In this document: piece after piece, positions 1-7,885 of the stretch | Position numbering within the stretch: position 1 is the first letter of the stretch | Layout: each line of letters starts with the position of its first letter | Assembly (NCBI RefSeq): GCF_040529065.1 | Contig: NZ_CP132343.1 | Location: 1,674,001 to 1,738,000 of the forward strand | Reading direction: 5' to 3' | From: Xanthomonas sacchari | GTDB taxonomy: Bacteria; Pseudomonadota; Gammaproteobacteria; Xanthomonadales; Xanthomonadaceae | Length of the DNA: 64,000 nt | Notes under the pieces: generated by a model | Database searches by the model: none | Seen by the model: only the letters and a program-made list of their open reading frames with translations | Told to the model about the DNA's origin: nothing | Position numbers and translations under genes: made by a program

Positions 1-771
1 GCGCGGCCCAGCGGTGCCTCCAGCGGCTGGCTCAACCGCTGCGCGCTGGCCCTGCACGGCGCCGAGGCGGTGTCGGTGAGCGCGGTGACGCCGCTGATCA
101 TGCGCGGCCCGGGCGCGGTCACCAGCTGGTCGCCGCCGCTGCCGAGCGTGGTCAATCCGATCCTGCTGCAGCGCCTGCAGCCGCTGTATGCCGCCGATCC
201 GCAGCTGGCCGGCGATTTCGCGCGCGCGCTGCGCGAGCAGGGCATGCAGGTGGACAGCGTCAAGGGCGGGCAACTGCCGCAGGCGATGAGCGCGGCGGCC
301 AGCTTCATGGCCAAGCCCGACGGGCCGCGGATCGGCTTCGTCGAGGATACCGGCTGGGACACCCACGGCAACCAGGCCGCGGTGCTGCAGCGCAAGCTGG
401 GCGAACTGGATGCGGGGCTGCGCGCGTTCCACGATGGCGCGCAGGCCTGCTGGTCGCGCAGCGTGGTCGCGGTGGTGACCGAGTTCGGCCGCACCGCGGC
501 GGTGAACGGCACCGGCGGGACCGACCATGGCACTGGCGGCGTGGCCTTCCTAGCCGGCGGCGCGGTGCGTGGCGGGCGCATCGCGGGAGACTGGCCCGGC
601 CTGTCGCCGCGGGCCTTGAACCAGGGCCGCGATCTGCGTGCCACCAGCGACCTGCGCAGCCTGTTCCGGCACGTGCTCGCTGCGCATCTGGGCGTGTCCG
701 AGCGCGCGCTGGACACCCAGGTGTTTCCCGGCAGTGCGGGATTGTCGAGATTGGAAGGATTGGTGGCCTAG
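1..771 (+). CDS. DUF1501 family protein, C-terminal part
   Basis: The reading frame is open from the first base of the window, so this is the 3' end of a gene that begins upstream. The GTG at 70 is internal and not a credible start. The visible 256 residues show the tail of the DUF1501 (sulfatase-like) family: a GWDTHGNQ segment, a VVTEFGRTAAVNGTGGTDHG segment, and the GGRIAGDWPGL region. DUF1501 proteins are usually exported and encoded next to a DUF1800 protein. That partner would lie outside the window. The biochemical function of the family is not established. The gene converges on the M35 peptidase gene. Confidence 0.85.
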   Translation, partial: ARPSGASSGWLNRCALALHGAEAVSVSAVTPLIMRGPGAVTSWSPPLPSVVNPILLQRLQPLYAADPQLAGDFARALREQGMQVDSVKGGQLPQAMSAAASFMAKPDGPRIGFVEDTGWDTHGNQAAVLQRKLGELDAGLRAFHDGAQACWSRSVVAVVTEFGRTAAVNGTGGTDHGTGGVAFLAGGAVRGGRIAGDWPGLSPRALNQGRDLRATSDLRSLFRHVLAAHLGVSERALDTQVFPGSAGLSRLEGLVA

Positions 772-814
772 GCCACCCCGGCCACCAAGGCGTGCGGCAC
801 GGGCCGCACGCGAA

Positions 815-843
815 CCGGGCGCCGACGACGGGTCGGCGCCCGG
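815..843. terminator. Strong hairpin between convergent genes
   Basis: A 12-bp GC-rich perfect inverted repeat (CCGGGCGCCGAC and its complement) around a 5-base loop lies in the 93-bp gap between the convergent DUF1501 and M35 genes. There is no clear U-tract on either strand, so termination is an inference from position and symmetry. Confidence 0.5.
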
Positions 844-864
844 GCACTCACCGGCGCAGCGGAC

Positions 865-1959
865 TCAGTTCTGCGACGGATTGTTCTCGGCGAAGTACTC
901 GTGGCTGTCGGCGTTCTTCACCGCGCGCGCCGGATTGCTGGTGGCCAGGCTCTTGGCCGCGCTCTGACCGTAGGCGTAGTCCTGGGTGCCGGCGACCACG
1001 CTGAAGTGGCTCATTTCGTGGATCAGGGTGCCGGCCTTGGAGTCGGTGCCGGTCACCGGCGCGCTCCAGAACGCATTGCACACGTAGATCTGATACGGCT
1101 GATCCGGGTACACGTAGGCGTAGGAGCTGTCGCTGCAGCCGCAGTTGATGGTGATCTGCCCGTTGTTCTGGTCGATCGCCGAATCGATGTTGACGAAGTT
1201 GGAGGTGGCGGTGCTGTAGCGGCTGGCGTTGTAGGCGCCGAACCAGGTGGTGTAGCGCGCGCCGGTGCTGCCGCCGTTGAGGTAGGTCTTGGCGTTCTGC
1301 GAGTAGGTACGCGCCGCGCTCACCGCGCTGCCGATGGTGCTGATCTGGCTGGTGCTGCACGAGGCGTAGTTGATGCCGTTGACCACCGCTTGCGGGCCGG
1401 CCATCAGGTCGTTGCGCACGGCGCGGCCGCGGCCGCCGTCCAGCCACACCGTCAGCGGCGCGCTGGACAGGGTCTGCGGCTCGCCGTCGGCGCGCAGCAT
1501 GCGCGCGCCATCGGCGAACGCGGCGCCTTGCAGCGGCGCGTTGAGGCGGATGCTGTAGGTGCCGCTGCGGGTCAGGTCGTAGGCCTGGCCGAGATCGATC
1601 TGCGCCTGGCGCGTTTCGCCCGGCTGCAGCACCACCATGTCTTCGGCGCGCGGCGCGGCGCGCTTGACCAGACGCCCGACGTAATCCACCGGCTTGCCGT
1701 CGCGCTGGACCTGGAACAGCGCGTTGTCGAGATCGCCCAGCGGCAGTTCCCACTTGGGCACGCGCGCGACCTGCGCGCCGGTGTTGCGGACGGTCACCGC
1801 CATCTGGCCGCGCTGCTGGCCGTCGGCGTCGGCGACCGGGGTCAGTTCGACCTGCAGCGGTGCGGGCGTGCGCGTGAGTTGCGATTGCGCGGTGGCTGCC
1901 GAGATGATGCCGACCAGGCTGAAGCCGATCGCTGCCGAGATCCGGGATGCGTGTTTCAT
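865..1959 (-). CDS. M35 (deuterolysin-type) zinc endopeptidase, secreted
   Basis: This 364-residue protein has an N-terminal signal peptide ending near AATAQS. A central domain of about 150 residues resembles the bacterial pro-region. The C-terminal domain carries the aspzincin signature: HEMSH at residues 314-318 (two zinc histidines and the catalytic Glu315), followed by GTQDYAYG, whose Asp327 is the third zinc ligand in this family. M35 enzymes are secreted endopeptidases, some of them specific for peptidyl-Lys bonds; specificity here cannot be read. The ATG at 1959 follows a GGAGAGAG ribosome-binding site and is preferred over longer upstream starts. It is probably an extracellular nutrient-scavenging or virulence protease. 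Confidence 0.85.
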   Translation of the reverse strand: MKHASRISAAIGFSLVGIISAATAQSQLTRTPAPLQVELTPVADADGQQRGQMAVTVRNTGAQVARVPKWELPLGDLDNALFQVQRDGKPVDYVGRLVKRAAPRAEDMVVLQPGETRQAQIDLGQAYDLTRSGTYSIRLNAPLQGAAFADGARMLRADGEPQTLSSAPLTVWLDGGRGRAVRNDLMAGPQAVVNGINYASCSTSQISTIGSAVSAARTYSQNAKTYLNGGSTGARYTTWFGAYNASRYSTATSNFVNIDSAIDQNNGQITINCGCSDSSYAYVYPDQPYQIYVCNAFWSAPVTGTDSKAGTLIHEMSHFSVVAGTQDYAYGQSAAKSLATSNPARAVKNADSHEYFAENNPSQN

Positions 1960-2216
1960 GCAGTCTCTCTCCGTCGAAAGTGGGCGCCCCATGACAGGGG
2001 CCGAAGCAAACTAGCCCGGTGCCGCGCGCGTGCGCGCCCAACGCGCGTTTGTCTTCGATTTCGTCCAGCGAAGCGCGCGCCAGGTCTCAATATCGGCGTC
2101 ACCGAGGTACGCGGCGCCACGTCCGATGCATCGCGATGACGCGTTGCCTGAGCGTCGATGAACGCACCGTCGCGGCGATGCTAGAGTCGGCGTCCACCTC
2201 ATGCAGGGGAACCGCC

Positions 2217-3773
2217 ATGCGATGTCTGCGCCTGCTCTCGGCCATTATGGTGGCAGCGTGGTCGTGCGTGGCCTTCGCCACGCCGGTCACGCCGCGCGCG
2301 ATCGTGCTGGACGTGCAGGGGCCGACCACACCGCGCGATCGCTTCTACGATCTGTCGGTCGGCGCGGACTATCCGGGCACGCTGCAGCGCGAGGACAGCC
2401 TGGCGCAGCTGCGCACCGCGCGGAACGAACTGGGGTTCCGCTACGTGCGCTTCCACGCGATCTTCCATGATGTGCTGGGCACCTACCGCGAGGTCGACGG
2501 ACAGCCGCGTTACGACTGGAGCGGGATCGATCGTCTGTACGACCGCCTGCTCGGCATGGGCATCCGCCCGTTCGTCGAACTGGGGTTCACTCCGGAGGCG
2601 ATGAAGACCTCCGACCAACACATCTTCTATTGGAAGGGCAACACCTCGCACCCGCGGCTGGACCGGTGGACCGGGCTGGTGGACGCCTTCGTGCGCCACC
2701 TGCGCCAGCGCTACGGCGAGGACGAAGTGCGCCGCTGGTATTTCGAGGTCTGGAACGAGCCGAATCTGGCCGGATTCTGGGAAGGCGCCGATCAATCCGC
2801 CTATTTCGCGCTGTACGCGGCGACTGCGCGCACGCTCAAGCACATCGATCCGCAGTTGCGGGTGGGCGGCCCGGCCACCGCGGGCGCGGACTGGGTGCCG
2901 GCCTTCATCGCCCAGGCGCATGCGGCGGGCACGCCAGTGGACTTCATCACCACCCACACCTATGGCGTGGACGGCGGCTTCCTGGACGAGCAGGGCCAGA
3001 GCGACACCAAACTGTCGCCTGCACCGGATGCGATCAGCGGCGACGTGCGCCGCGTGCGTGCGCAGATCCAGCACTCGGCGATGCCCGGGTTGCCGTTGTA
3101 CTTCACCGAATGGAGCAGCAGCTACACGCCACGCGATCCGGTGCACGATAGCTACCTGAGCGCGGCCTACATCCTGAGCAAGCTGCGCGCGGTGGAAGGA
3201 CTGGTGCAGGGCATGAGCTACTGGACCTACAGCGATCTTTTCGAGGAACCGGGGCCGCCCACAGCGCCGTTCCAGGGCGGGTTCGGCCTGCTCAACCCGC
3301 AGGGCCTGCGCAAGCCGGCGTACTTCGCCTACCGGTATCTCAACGCACTGGGCGAACGTCAATTGCGCAATGCCGACCCGCAGAGCTACGCGACCTACGA
3401 CGACGGCGTGCTGAAGGTGCTGGCCTGGGAGTTCGTCGCGCCGCATCAGGACAAGAGCAATCGCCCCTATTTCACCCAGGTGCTGCCGGCCGCGCCGGCG
3501 CCGCCGCTTCGCCTGCAATTGCGCGGGCTGGCGCCGGGCGCCTATCGCGTGGCGATCCGTCGCACCGGTTTCGACGCCAACGATGCCTACAGCGCCTACC
3601 TGCGCATGGGCGCGCCGACGACGCTGAGCGCGACGCAGCTAGGGCGCTTGCAGGCGTTGACTGCCGATGCGCCGGCGCTGCGACAGTTGCGGGTGCGCCG
3701 CGATGGCCGCGCGCAGCTTGATGTGCCGATGCGTGCCAACGATGTGGTGCTGCTGGAGCTGCGTCCGCGCTGA
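2217..3773 (+). CDS. xynB: GH39 beta-xylosidase, exported
   Basis: This 518-residue glycoside hydrolase family 39 protein has a signal peptide (cleavage near SCVAFA). Its (beta/alpha)8 barrel carries the family acid/base Glu181 in WNEPNLAGFW and the nucleophile Glu298 in YFTEWSSSY. A C-terminal beta-sandwich of about 130 residues follows, as in xylan beta-1,4-xylosidases. The start is the ATG at 2217 after AGGGGA, since it opens the signal peptide; the frame is open further upstream. It probably releases xylose from plant cell-wall xylooligosaccharides in the periplasm or outside the cell. No other xylan genes lie beside it. The exact substrate is not proven, since GH39 also contains iduronidases. 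Confidence 0.87.
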   Translation: MRCLRLLSAIMVAAWSCVAFATPVTPRAIVLDVQGPTTPRDRFYDLSVGADYPGTLQREDSLAQLRTARNELGFRYVRFHAIFHDVLGTYREVDGQPRYDWSGIDRLYDRLLGMGIRPFVELGFTPEAMKTSDQHIFYWKGNTSHPRLDRWTGLVDAFVRHLRQRYGEDEVRRWYFEVWNEPNLAGFWEGADQSAYFALYAATARTLKHIDPQLRVGGPATAGADWVPAFIAQAHAAGTPVDFITTHTYGVDGGFLDEQGQSDTKLSPAPDAISGDVRRVRAQIQHSAMPGLPLYFTEWSSSYTPRDPVHDSYLSAAYILSKLRAVEGLVQGMSYWTYSDLFEEPGPPTAPFQGGFGLLNPQGLRKPAYFAYRYLNALGERQLRNADPQSYATYDDGVLKVLAWEFVAPHQDKSNRPYFTQVLPAAPAPPLRLQLRGLAPGAYRVAIRRTGFDANDAYSAYLRMGAPTTLSATQLGRLQALTADAPALRQLRVRRDGRAQLDVPMRANDVVLLELRPR

Positions 3774-3963
3774 GCGCGTGCCCTGTCTGTCGTGGGCACG
3801 GTGCGTGCGCCGATTGGCGCGGGAGCAGCCTCGGCCGCGCTTGCAGCCACGCATTTGTGGCGTGGGCGTGCGCTGCGCTCCGCCGGCACAGCAGCCTGCT
3901 GGCGTCGTGTGCGTCCGAGCGGCTTGCGCGTGTCGCACGCCGGCGCGCGTGCCGGCGCAGTGG

Positions 3964-4845
3964 CTAGTGCGCGCGATCGACCGCTAGCCGCGCCAGTGCC
4001 GCCAGCGCATCGGCGGCGTCGCCGTAGCCGTGCAGGCTGTCGCGCATCGCCTGCGCCAGTTCGGCCAGCTTGGCCTTGGCGCCGTCCATGCCGAGCAGGG
4101 CCGGGTAGGTGGATTTGGCCTGCGCCGCGTCCTTGCCGGCGGTCTTGCCGAGCTGTTCGGAGCTGGCTTCGACGTCGAGGATGTCGTCGCGTACCTGGAA
4201 GGCCAGGCCCATCGCATTGGCGAACGTGTCCAGCTGCGCAAGCGCATCGGCATCGGCACCGCCGCCGAGTGCGCCCAGGCGCACGCTGGCGCGGATCAGC
4301 GCGCCGGTCTTCAGCGCATGCATGCGTTGCAAGTCGGCCAAGGCCTGCACGCGGCCGGTGGCGTCGATGTCCAATGCCTGGCCGCCGCACATGCCGGCCG
4401 CACCGGCGGCCTCGGCCAGGGTCTGCAGCCACTGCACGCGCAGCGGTGCCGCCGCGTCCTCGGCATTGGCCAGCAACGCGAACGCCAGGCTCTGCAGCGC
4501 GTCGCCGGCGAGGATCGCGGTGGCTTCGTCGAAGGCGATGTGCACGGTCGGCTGGCCGCGGCGCAGGGCGTCGTCGTCCATCGCCGGCAGATCGTCGTGG
4601 ACCAGCGAATAGGCGTGGATCAATTCCACCGCCAGCGCCGGTGCATCCAGGCGCGCGGCGTCGGCGCCGAACAGCGCGCCGCTGGCGTAGACCAGCAGCG
4701 GGCGCATGCGCTTGCCGCCGCCGAGGGTGGCGTGGCGCATCGCCGCGTGCAGGCGTTGCGGCGCCAGCGTGGCCGCCGGCAACTGCGCCTGTAGCCCGGC
4801 TTCCACCCGCTCGCGCCAGTGCGCGAACGCCGCCTCAGCCGCCAT
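3964..4845 (-). CDS. ispA: Farnesyl diphosphate synthase (geranyltranstransferase)
   Basis: This 293-residue all-helical prenyl synthase condenses IPP with DMAPP and GPP to make FPP, the precursor of quinone side chains and undecaprenyl phosphate. The first Asp-rich motif is in [12 protein letters not shown] and the second is [19 protein letters not shown] is the IPP-binding region near residue 50. It is the last gene of a tilS-xseB-ispA operon: its ATG overlaps the 3' end of xseB by 11 bp, so translation is probably coupled. The xseB-ispA order is conserved widely in proteobacteria, where dxs often follows. dxs is absent here. Confidence 0.93.
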   Translation of the reverse strand: MAAEAAFAHWRERVEAGLQAQLPAATLAPQRLHAAMRHATLGGGKRMRPLLVYASGALFGADAARLDAPALAVELIHAYSLVHDDLPAMDDDALRRGQPTVHIAFDEATAILAGDALQSLAFALLANAEDAAAPLRVQWLQTLAEAAGAAGMCGGQALDIDATGRVQALADLQRMHALKTGALIRASVRLGALGGGADADALAQLDTFANAMGLAFQVRDDILDVEASSEQLGKTAGKDAAQAKSTYPALLGMDGAKAKLAELAQAMRDSLHGYGDAADALAALARLAVDRAH

Positions 4846-5098
4846 GGGGCGGCACGGAGTCGAAGGGTTCGGCGCTGTCGGGCTGCTCGGGATCGCTGAG
4901 CAGGCGCACGCGCAATTCGGCCTGCTCCAGCGCCTGCTGGCATTGCCGGTACAGGCCCACGCCGCGCTCGTAGGCGCTGAGCGACTGTTCCAGGCTCAGG
5001 TCGCCGGCTTCCATCTTCTCCACCAGCACTTCCAGTTCCTCGAGCGACTGCTCGAAGCGGGCGACCGGGGAGGCATCGTCTTGGGGCTTCTTGGGCAT
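4835..5098 (-). CDS. xseB: Exodeoxyribonuclease VII small subunit
   Basis: This is the 87-residue small subunit of ExoVII, which degrades single-stranded DNA together with XseA. The recognisable family core is [20 protein letters not shown] followed by [12 protein letters not shown], a helical hairpin typical of XseB. The ATG at 5098 gives the normal family length; the frame remains open upstream but overlaps tilS out of frame. The gene lies 31 bp downstream of tilS and overlaps ispA by 11 bp. xseA is not in the window, as is usual. Confidence 0.93.
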   Translation of the reverse strand: MPKKPQDDASPVARFEQSLEELEVLVEKMEAGDLSLEQSLSAYERGVGLYRQCQQALEQAELRVRLLSDPEQPDSAEPFDSVPPHGG

Positions 5099-5129
5099 GG
5101 CGAAAGTGTGCGCGGCGGCGGCAGCAGGG

Positions 5130-6473
5130 TCAATGCGAGGCGCGTGCCGGCGCCGGCAGCGGATCCAGTTCCAGGCGTGCGGCGTGCGCCTGCAGCCAGT
5201 CATGCAGTGGCGCGGCCAGCAGGTCCGGTCCGGCGGCCAGCAGTTGCGTGGCATCCAACAGCAGCGGCAGGCGCATGCGCTGCCACGGCGGCAGCGCCTG
5301 CGCCTGCAGCAGGTGCTTGAGCGACTGCGACTGCGTGCGTCCGGGCAGGCGCAGGCGTTCGCCGCCGCGGCGCGCGCGCACCAACAGCGGCGTGTCGAAG
5401 GCCAGCGGCTTGTCGGCGCTTAGGTGCAGGCGACGGCCATCGGGCAATGGCAGCGGCGCGCGGCCGTCCCAGTGCGCCTGCCAGTCGGCCGGCCAGGGCG
5501 CGAGGTCGCGCTCGGCGTACAGCATGTCGCGCCAACTGCGCACGCAGGCGCCATGCCAGGCGAACTGCGCCGCGGCGTCGGCGCGCGGCTGCAGCAGGTC
5601 GCGTTCGATCGCGGCCAGGCCGGCCGCCGGCAGCGGCGGCAGGCCGGCCTGCGCGACCCAGTGGCGTAGCACGCGCGCGCGCCGCGCCGCGGGCAGGGCG
5701 CGCAGCGGGGCGAGCGGCAGCGGAGCGCCCGGGGCGTCCTGCAGCGCATCGAGCGCGGCGCGGTCGTCCGCCTCCAGCAGTGCACTGGCATCGGCGCATA
5801 GCTGCGCACTGCGGGCGAGGGCGGCGTCGGCATGCGGCCAGCGCTGCCGCAATAACGGCAACACCTGCAGGCGCAGGAAATTGCGGTCGAAGCCGGGGTC
5901 GGCATTGCTGGGATCGTCGATCCACTGCAGGCCGTGCTGCTGCGCATAGGCATGCAGCGCAGTGCGCGGCTGCGCCAGCAGCGGCCGCCACAGGCGGCTG
6001 CCGGCGAAATCGGACAGCGCCTGCATCGCCGCCAGGCCATCCGGGCCGGACGCGCGCAGCGCACGCAGCAGGAAGGTCTCGGCCTGGTCGTCGCGGTGTT
6101 GCGCCAGCGCCAGCCATTCGCCGGGCTGCAGCGCCTGCGCGAAGGCCTGGCGCCGTGCTTGCCGCGCCGCCGCCTCCAGGCCATCGCCGCTGTCGCGCGG
6201 CACCTGCACCCGCACCACCTGCAGCGGCACCGCCAGCGCGTTGCACACGGTTGCGCAATGCGCGGCCCAGGCATCGGCATCGGCATGCAGGCCGTGGTGC
6301 ACGTGCAGCGCACGCAGGCCGGCGTCACGGTAGGACGGTTGTTGCGCGAGCAGGTGCAGCAGCACGGTCGAATCCAGCCCGCCGCTGAGGCCGAGCAGCA
6401 GCGGCGCCGGCGCCGGATCGGGCAGTGCGGCGGCGAGTGCGGACAACGGGGACGGAGAGGCATGCGGCGGCAT
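5130..6473 (-). CDS. tilS: tRNA(Ile)-lysidine synthetase
   Basis: This 447-residue enzyme modifies C34 of the CAU anticodon of tRNA-Ile2 to lysidine with ATP and lysine, allowing AUA decoding. The N-type ATP pyrophosphatase P-loop SGGLDST is at residues 30-35, followed by HVHHGL and the [11 protein letters not shown] segment. The TilS C-terminal substrate-binding domain covers the last 150 residues. The ATG at 6473 (MPPHAS) places the P-loop at the usual distance from the N terminus. It heads the tilS-xseB-ispA operon. Confidence 0.93.
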   Translation of the reverse strand: MPPHASPSPLSALAAALPDPAPAPLLLGLSGGLDSTVLLHLLAQQPSYRDAGLRALHVHHGLHADADAWAAHCATVCNALAVPLQVVRVQVPRDSGDGLEAAARQARRQAFAQALQPGEWLALAQHRDDQAETFLLRALRASGPDGLAAMQALSDFAGSRLWRPLLAQPRTALHAYAQQHGLQWIDDPSNADPGFDRNFLRLQVLPLLRQRWPHADAALARSAQLCADASALLEADDRAALDALQDAPGAPLPLAPLRALPAARRARVLRHWVAQAGLPPLPAAGLAAIERDLLQPRADAAAQFAWHGACVRSWRDMLYAERDLAPWPADWQAHWDGRAPLPLPDGRRLHLSADKPLAFDTPLLVRARRGGERLRLPGRTQSQSLKHLLQAQALPPWQRMRLPLLLDATQLLAAGPDLLAAPLHDWLQAHAARLELDPLPAPARASH

Positions 6474-6547
6474 CGCGTCACTGTAGACGCAAGCGCAGGT
6501 CAGCGCGAAACGTGGCATGGCGAGGTCTTCGCGCCTGAGCAGCGTTG

Positions 6548-6611
6548 TGGGAGGGGCTTCAGTCCCGATGCCTTTCAGTTAATCGCGTCGGGACTGAAGT
6601 CCCTCCCACAA
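6548..6611. repeat. REP-like palindrome, copy 1
   Basis: A 64-bp imperfect palindrome: TTGTGGGAGGGGCTTCAGTC arm, a loop containing TGCCTTTCAGTTAATCGCG, then the complementary arm ending CCCTCCCACAA. There is one mismatch in the stem. This family of interspersed palindromes is common in Xanthomonas and Stenotrophomonas intergenic DNA. Confidence 0.85.
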
Positions 6612-6750
6612 GAGCAGGTATCGGCACTCGTGGCTGTCCCAAATGCTCGCTCAGCCCGGTGCCCGCTCGATGTTGGCCGCCGGCGCACGACGACTGGCCT
6701 GCCGCCAGCGCGCGACGGCGCTTGAAGCCGCGCAACGTGAGTTGGCCCTC

Positions 6751-6815
6751 TGTGGGAGGGACATCAGTCCCGATGCCTTTCAGCTAATCGCGTCGGGACT
6801 GAAGTGCCTCCTCCA
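6751..6815. repeat. REP-like palindrome, copy 2 (degenerate right arm)
   Basis: The same palindrome, but with an ACATCAG change in the left arm and GTGCCTCCTCCAA in the right arm, so the outer stem is weakened. Confidence 0.8.
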
Positions 6816-6956
6816 AGGGCAGGTATCGGCACTCGGCGCTGTCCCGGATGCTTGCTCAGCCCGGTGCCCGCTCGATGTTGGCCGCTAGCACGCGACGCTC
6901 GGCCTGTGGCCAGCGCGCGACGCGGTCTGAAGCAGCGCAAGCGTTGGCTAGCGTCA

Positions 6957-7022
6957 TGTGGGAGGGACTTCAGTCCCGATGCCTTTCAGCTAGTCGCGTC
7001 GGGACTGAAGTCCCTCCCACAA
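6957..7022. repeat. REP-like palindrome, copy 3
   Basis: The best-preserved palindrome of the array. Both arms are intact (GTGGGAGGGACTTCAGTCCC and its complement) around a CGATGCCTTTCAGCTAGTCG centre. Confidence 0.85.
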
Positions 7023-7162
7023 GGGCAGGTGTCGGCACTCGGGGCTGTCCCGGATGCTTGGTCAACCCGGTGCCCGCTCGATGTTGGCCTCTAGCACGCG
7101 ACGCTCGGCCTGTGGCCAGCACGCGACGAGGTCTGAAGCAGCGCAAGCGTTGGCTAGCGTCA

Positions 7163-7186
7163 TGTGGGAGGGACTTCAGTCCCGAC
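7163..7186. repeat. REP-like half element, copy 4
   Basis: Only the left arm (GTGGGAGGGACTTCAGTCCC) remains. The sequence then changes to non-repeat DNA, which marks the end of the array. Confidence 0.8.
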
Positions 7187-7336
7187 GCGGGGATGTCTCA
7201 CTTCGGGGGTGCGCTTCCCGCGATATCGGGGGAGATTCAAAAGGGACGCGTCACAGAGGACCAGCCATGTCGGCGCTTCTGCGACAACGCAGCCATGCCG
7301 CACACGATCATCGGCTCAGCGCTTGGGCGCCGGCAC

Positions 7337-7885
7337 CTAGCGGTTGTGGCGATCGATGGAGTACCAGCGGCCGCCCTGCATCGGCGTGTGTCCATCGGCG
7401 TCGGGCGTGCCCGCGCTGCAGCCGTCGCAGACCGCGGCCACGCCGTGCTCGAACGGCCAGGCGAAGTCGTGGACCGGCGCGATCACCTCGCGCAGTTGCC
7501 GGTCGTAGAAGCCGATCCGGCCATTCAAAATGCCGCGGGTCAGACCTTCCGTGAAGCCATCCGGGCCGTTGTCCCAGGTGATCACCGGCAGGCTGCGACC
7601 ATCGGCGCGGACGTAGTAAAAGCGCGCGCCGACGCTCAGCAACGCCAGCCCGTCGCGATCGAAGTGCAGGCGCCGCAGCGCCTGCGGCGTCAGCGCCAGG
7701 CGCCCGTCGGCGCCGAGCTTGCAGCCCGGCACGACGTCGCGGTCGGTGTTCGGATCGCCGAGCCGGCAGGCGCCGTCGGGCTGCGCCTGTGCCTGCACAG
7801 CAACTGTGGTTGCCGACAGCGCGAGCAACGCCGCTGCCGCATGCACGCGGCCACGGCGCCACGGCCGGGGCAGCAATCGGCTCAC
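7337..7885 (-). CDS. Exported WG-repeat-like protein of unknown function
   Basis: About 182 residues from the GTG at 7885, which overlaps the TGA of the upstream alkaline phosphatase gene (GTGA), so translation is probably coupled. A signal peptide is visible (ALLALSATTVAVQAQAQ). The mature part contains a segment like a WG (KWG) repeat: NGRIGFYDRQLREVIAP, then DFAWPFEHGVAAVC. There are several cysteines (CRLGD, PGCKLG, VCDGC), which suggests disulfides in the periplasm. Enzymatic residues are not evident. Co-translation with a phosphatase suggests a related periplasmic role, but this is inference only. Confidence 0.7.
   Translation of the reverse strand: MSRLLPRPWRRGRVHAAAALLALSATTVAVQAQAQPDGACRLGDPNTDRDVVPGCKLGADGRLALTPQALRRLHFDRDGLALLSVGARFYYVRADGRSLPVITWDNGPDGFTEGLTRGILNGRIGFYDRQLREVIAPVHDFAWPFEHGVAAVCDGCSAGTPDADGHTPMQGGRWYSIDRHNR

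Larger units (their letters stand above)
6550..7186. repeat. 206-bp tandem repeat array, about 3.1 units
   Basis: Units begin at 6550, 6752, 6958 and 7164 (periods 202, 206 and 206 bp). The last unit breaks off after about 23 bp. Each unit opens with a palindrome (GTGGGAGGGACTTCAGTCCC ... its complement) followed by about 140 bp of shared spacer that includes GGCAGGTATCGGCACTCG and CCCGGTGCCCGCTCGATG. The array occupies most of the 860-bp gap between tilS and the WG-repeat-like gene. Reading frames across it are repetitive and not genes. Units 2 and 3 are closer to each other than to unit 1, which is consistent with unequal recombination. Confidence 0.9.

Noticed and set aside
848-2041. 397-codon frame overlapping the M35 gene
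   Set aside because: Alternative minus-strand frame; Arg-rich, no motif, and overlaps a protein with an intact HExxH signature.
6550-7186. CRISPR array
   Set aside because: The units are 202-206 bp direct repeats without short repeats alternating with unique spacers, and no cas genes are present.
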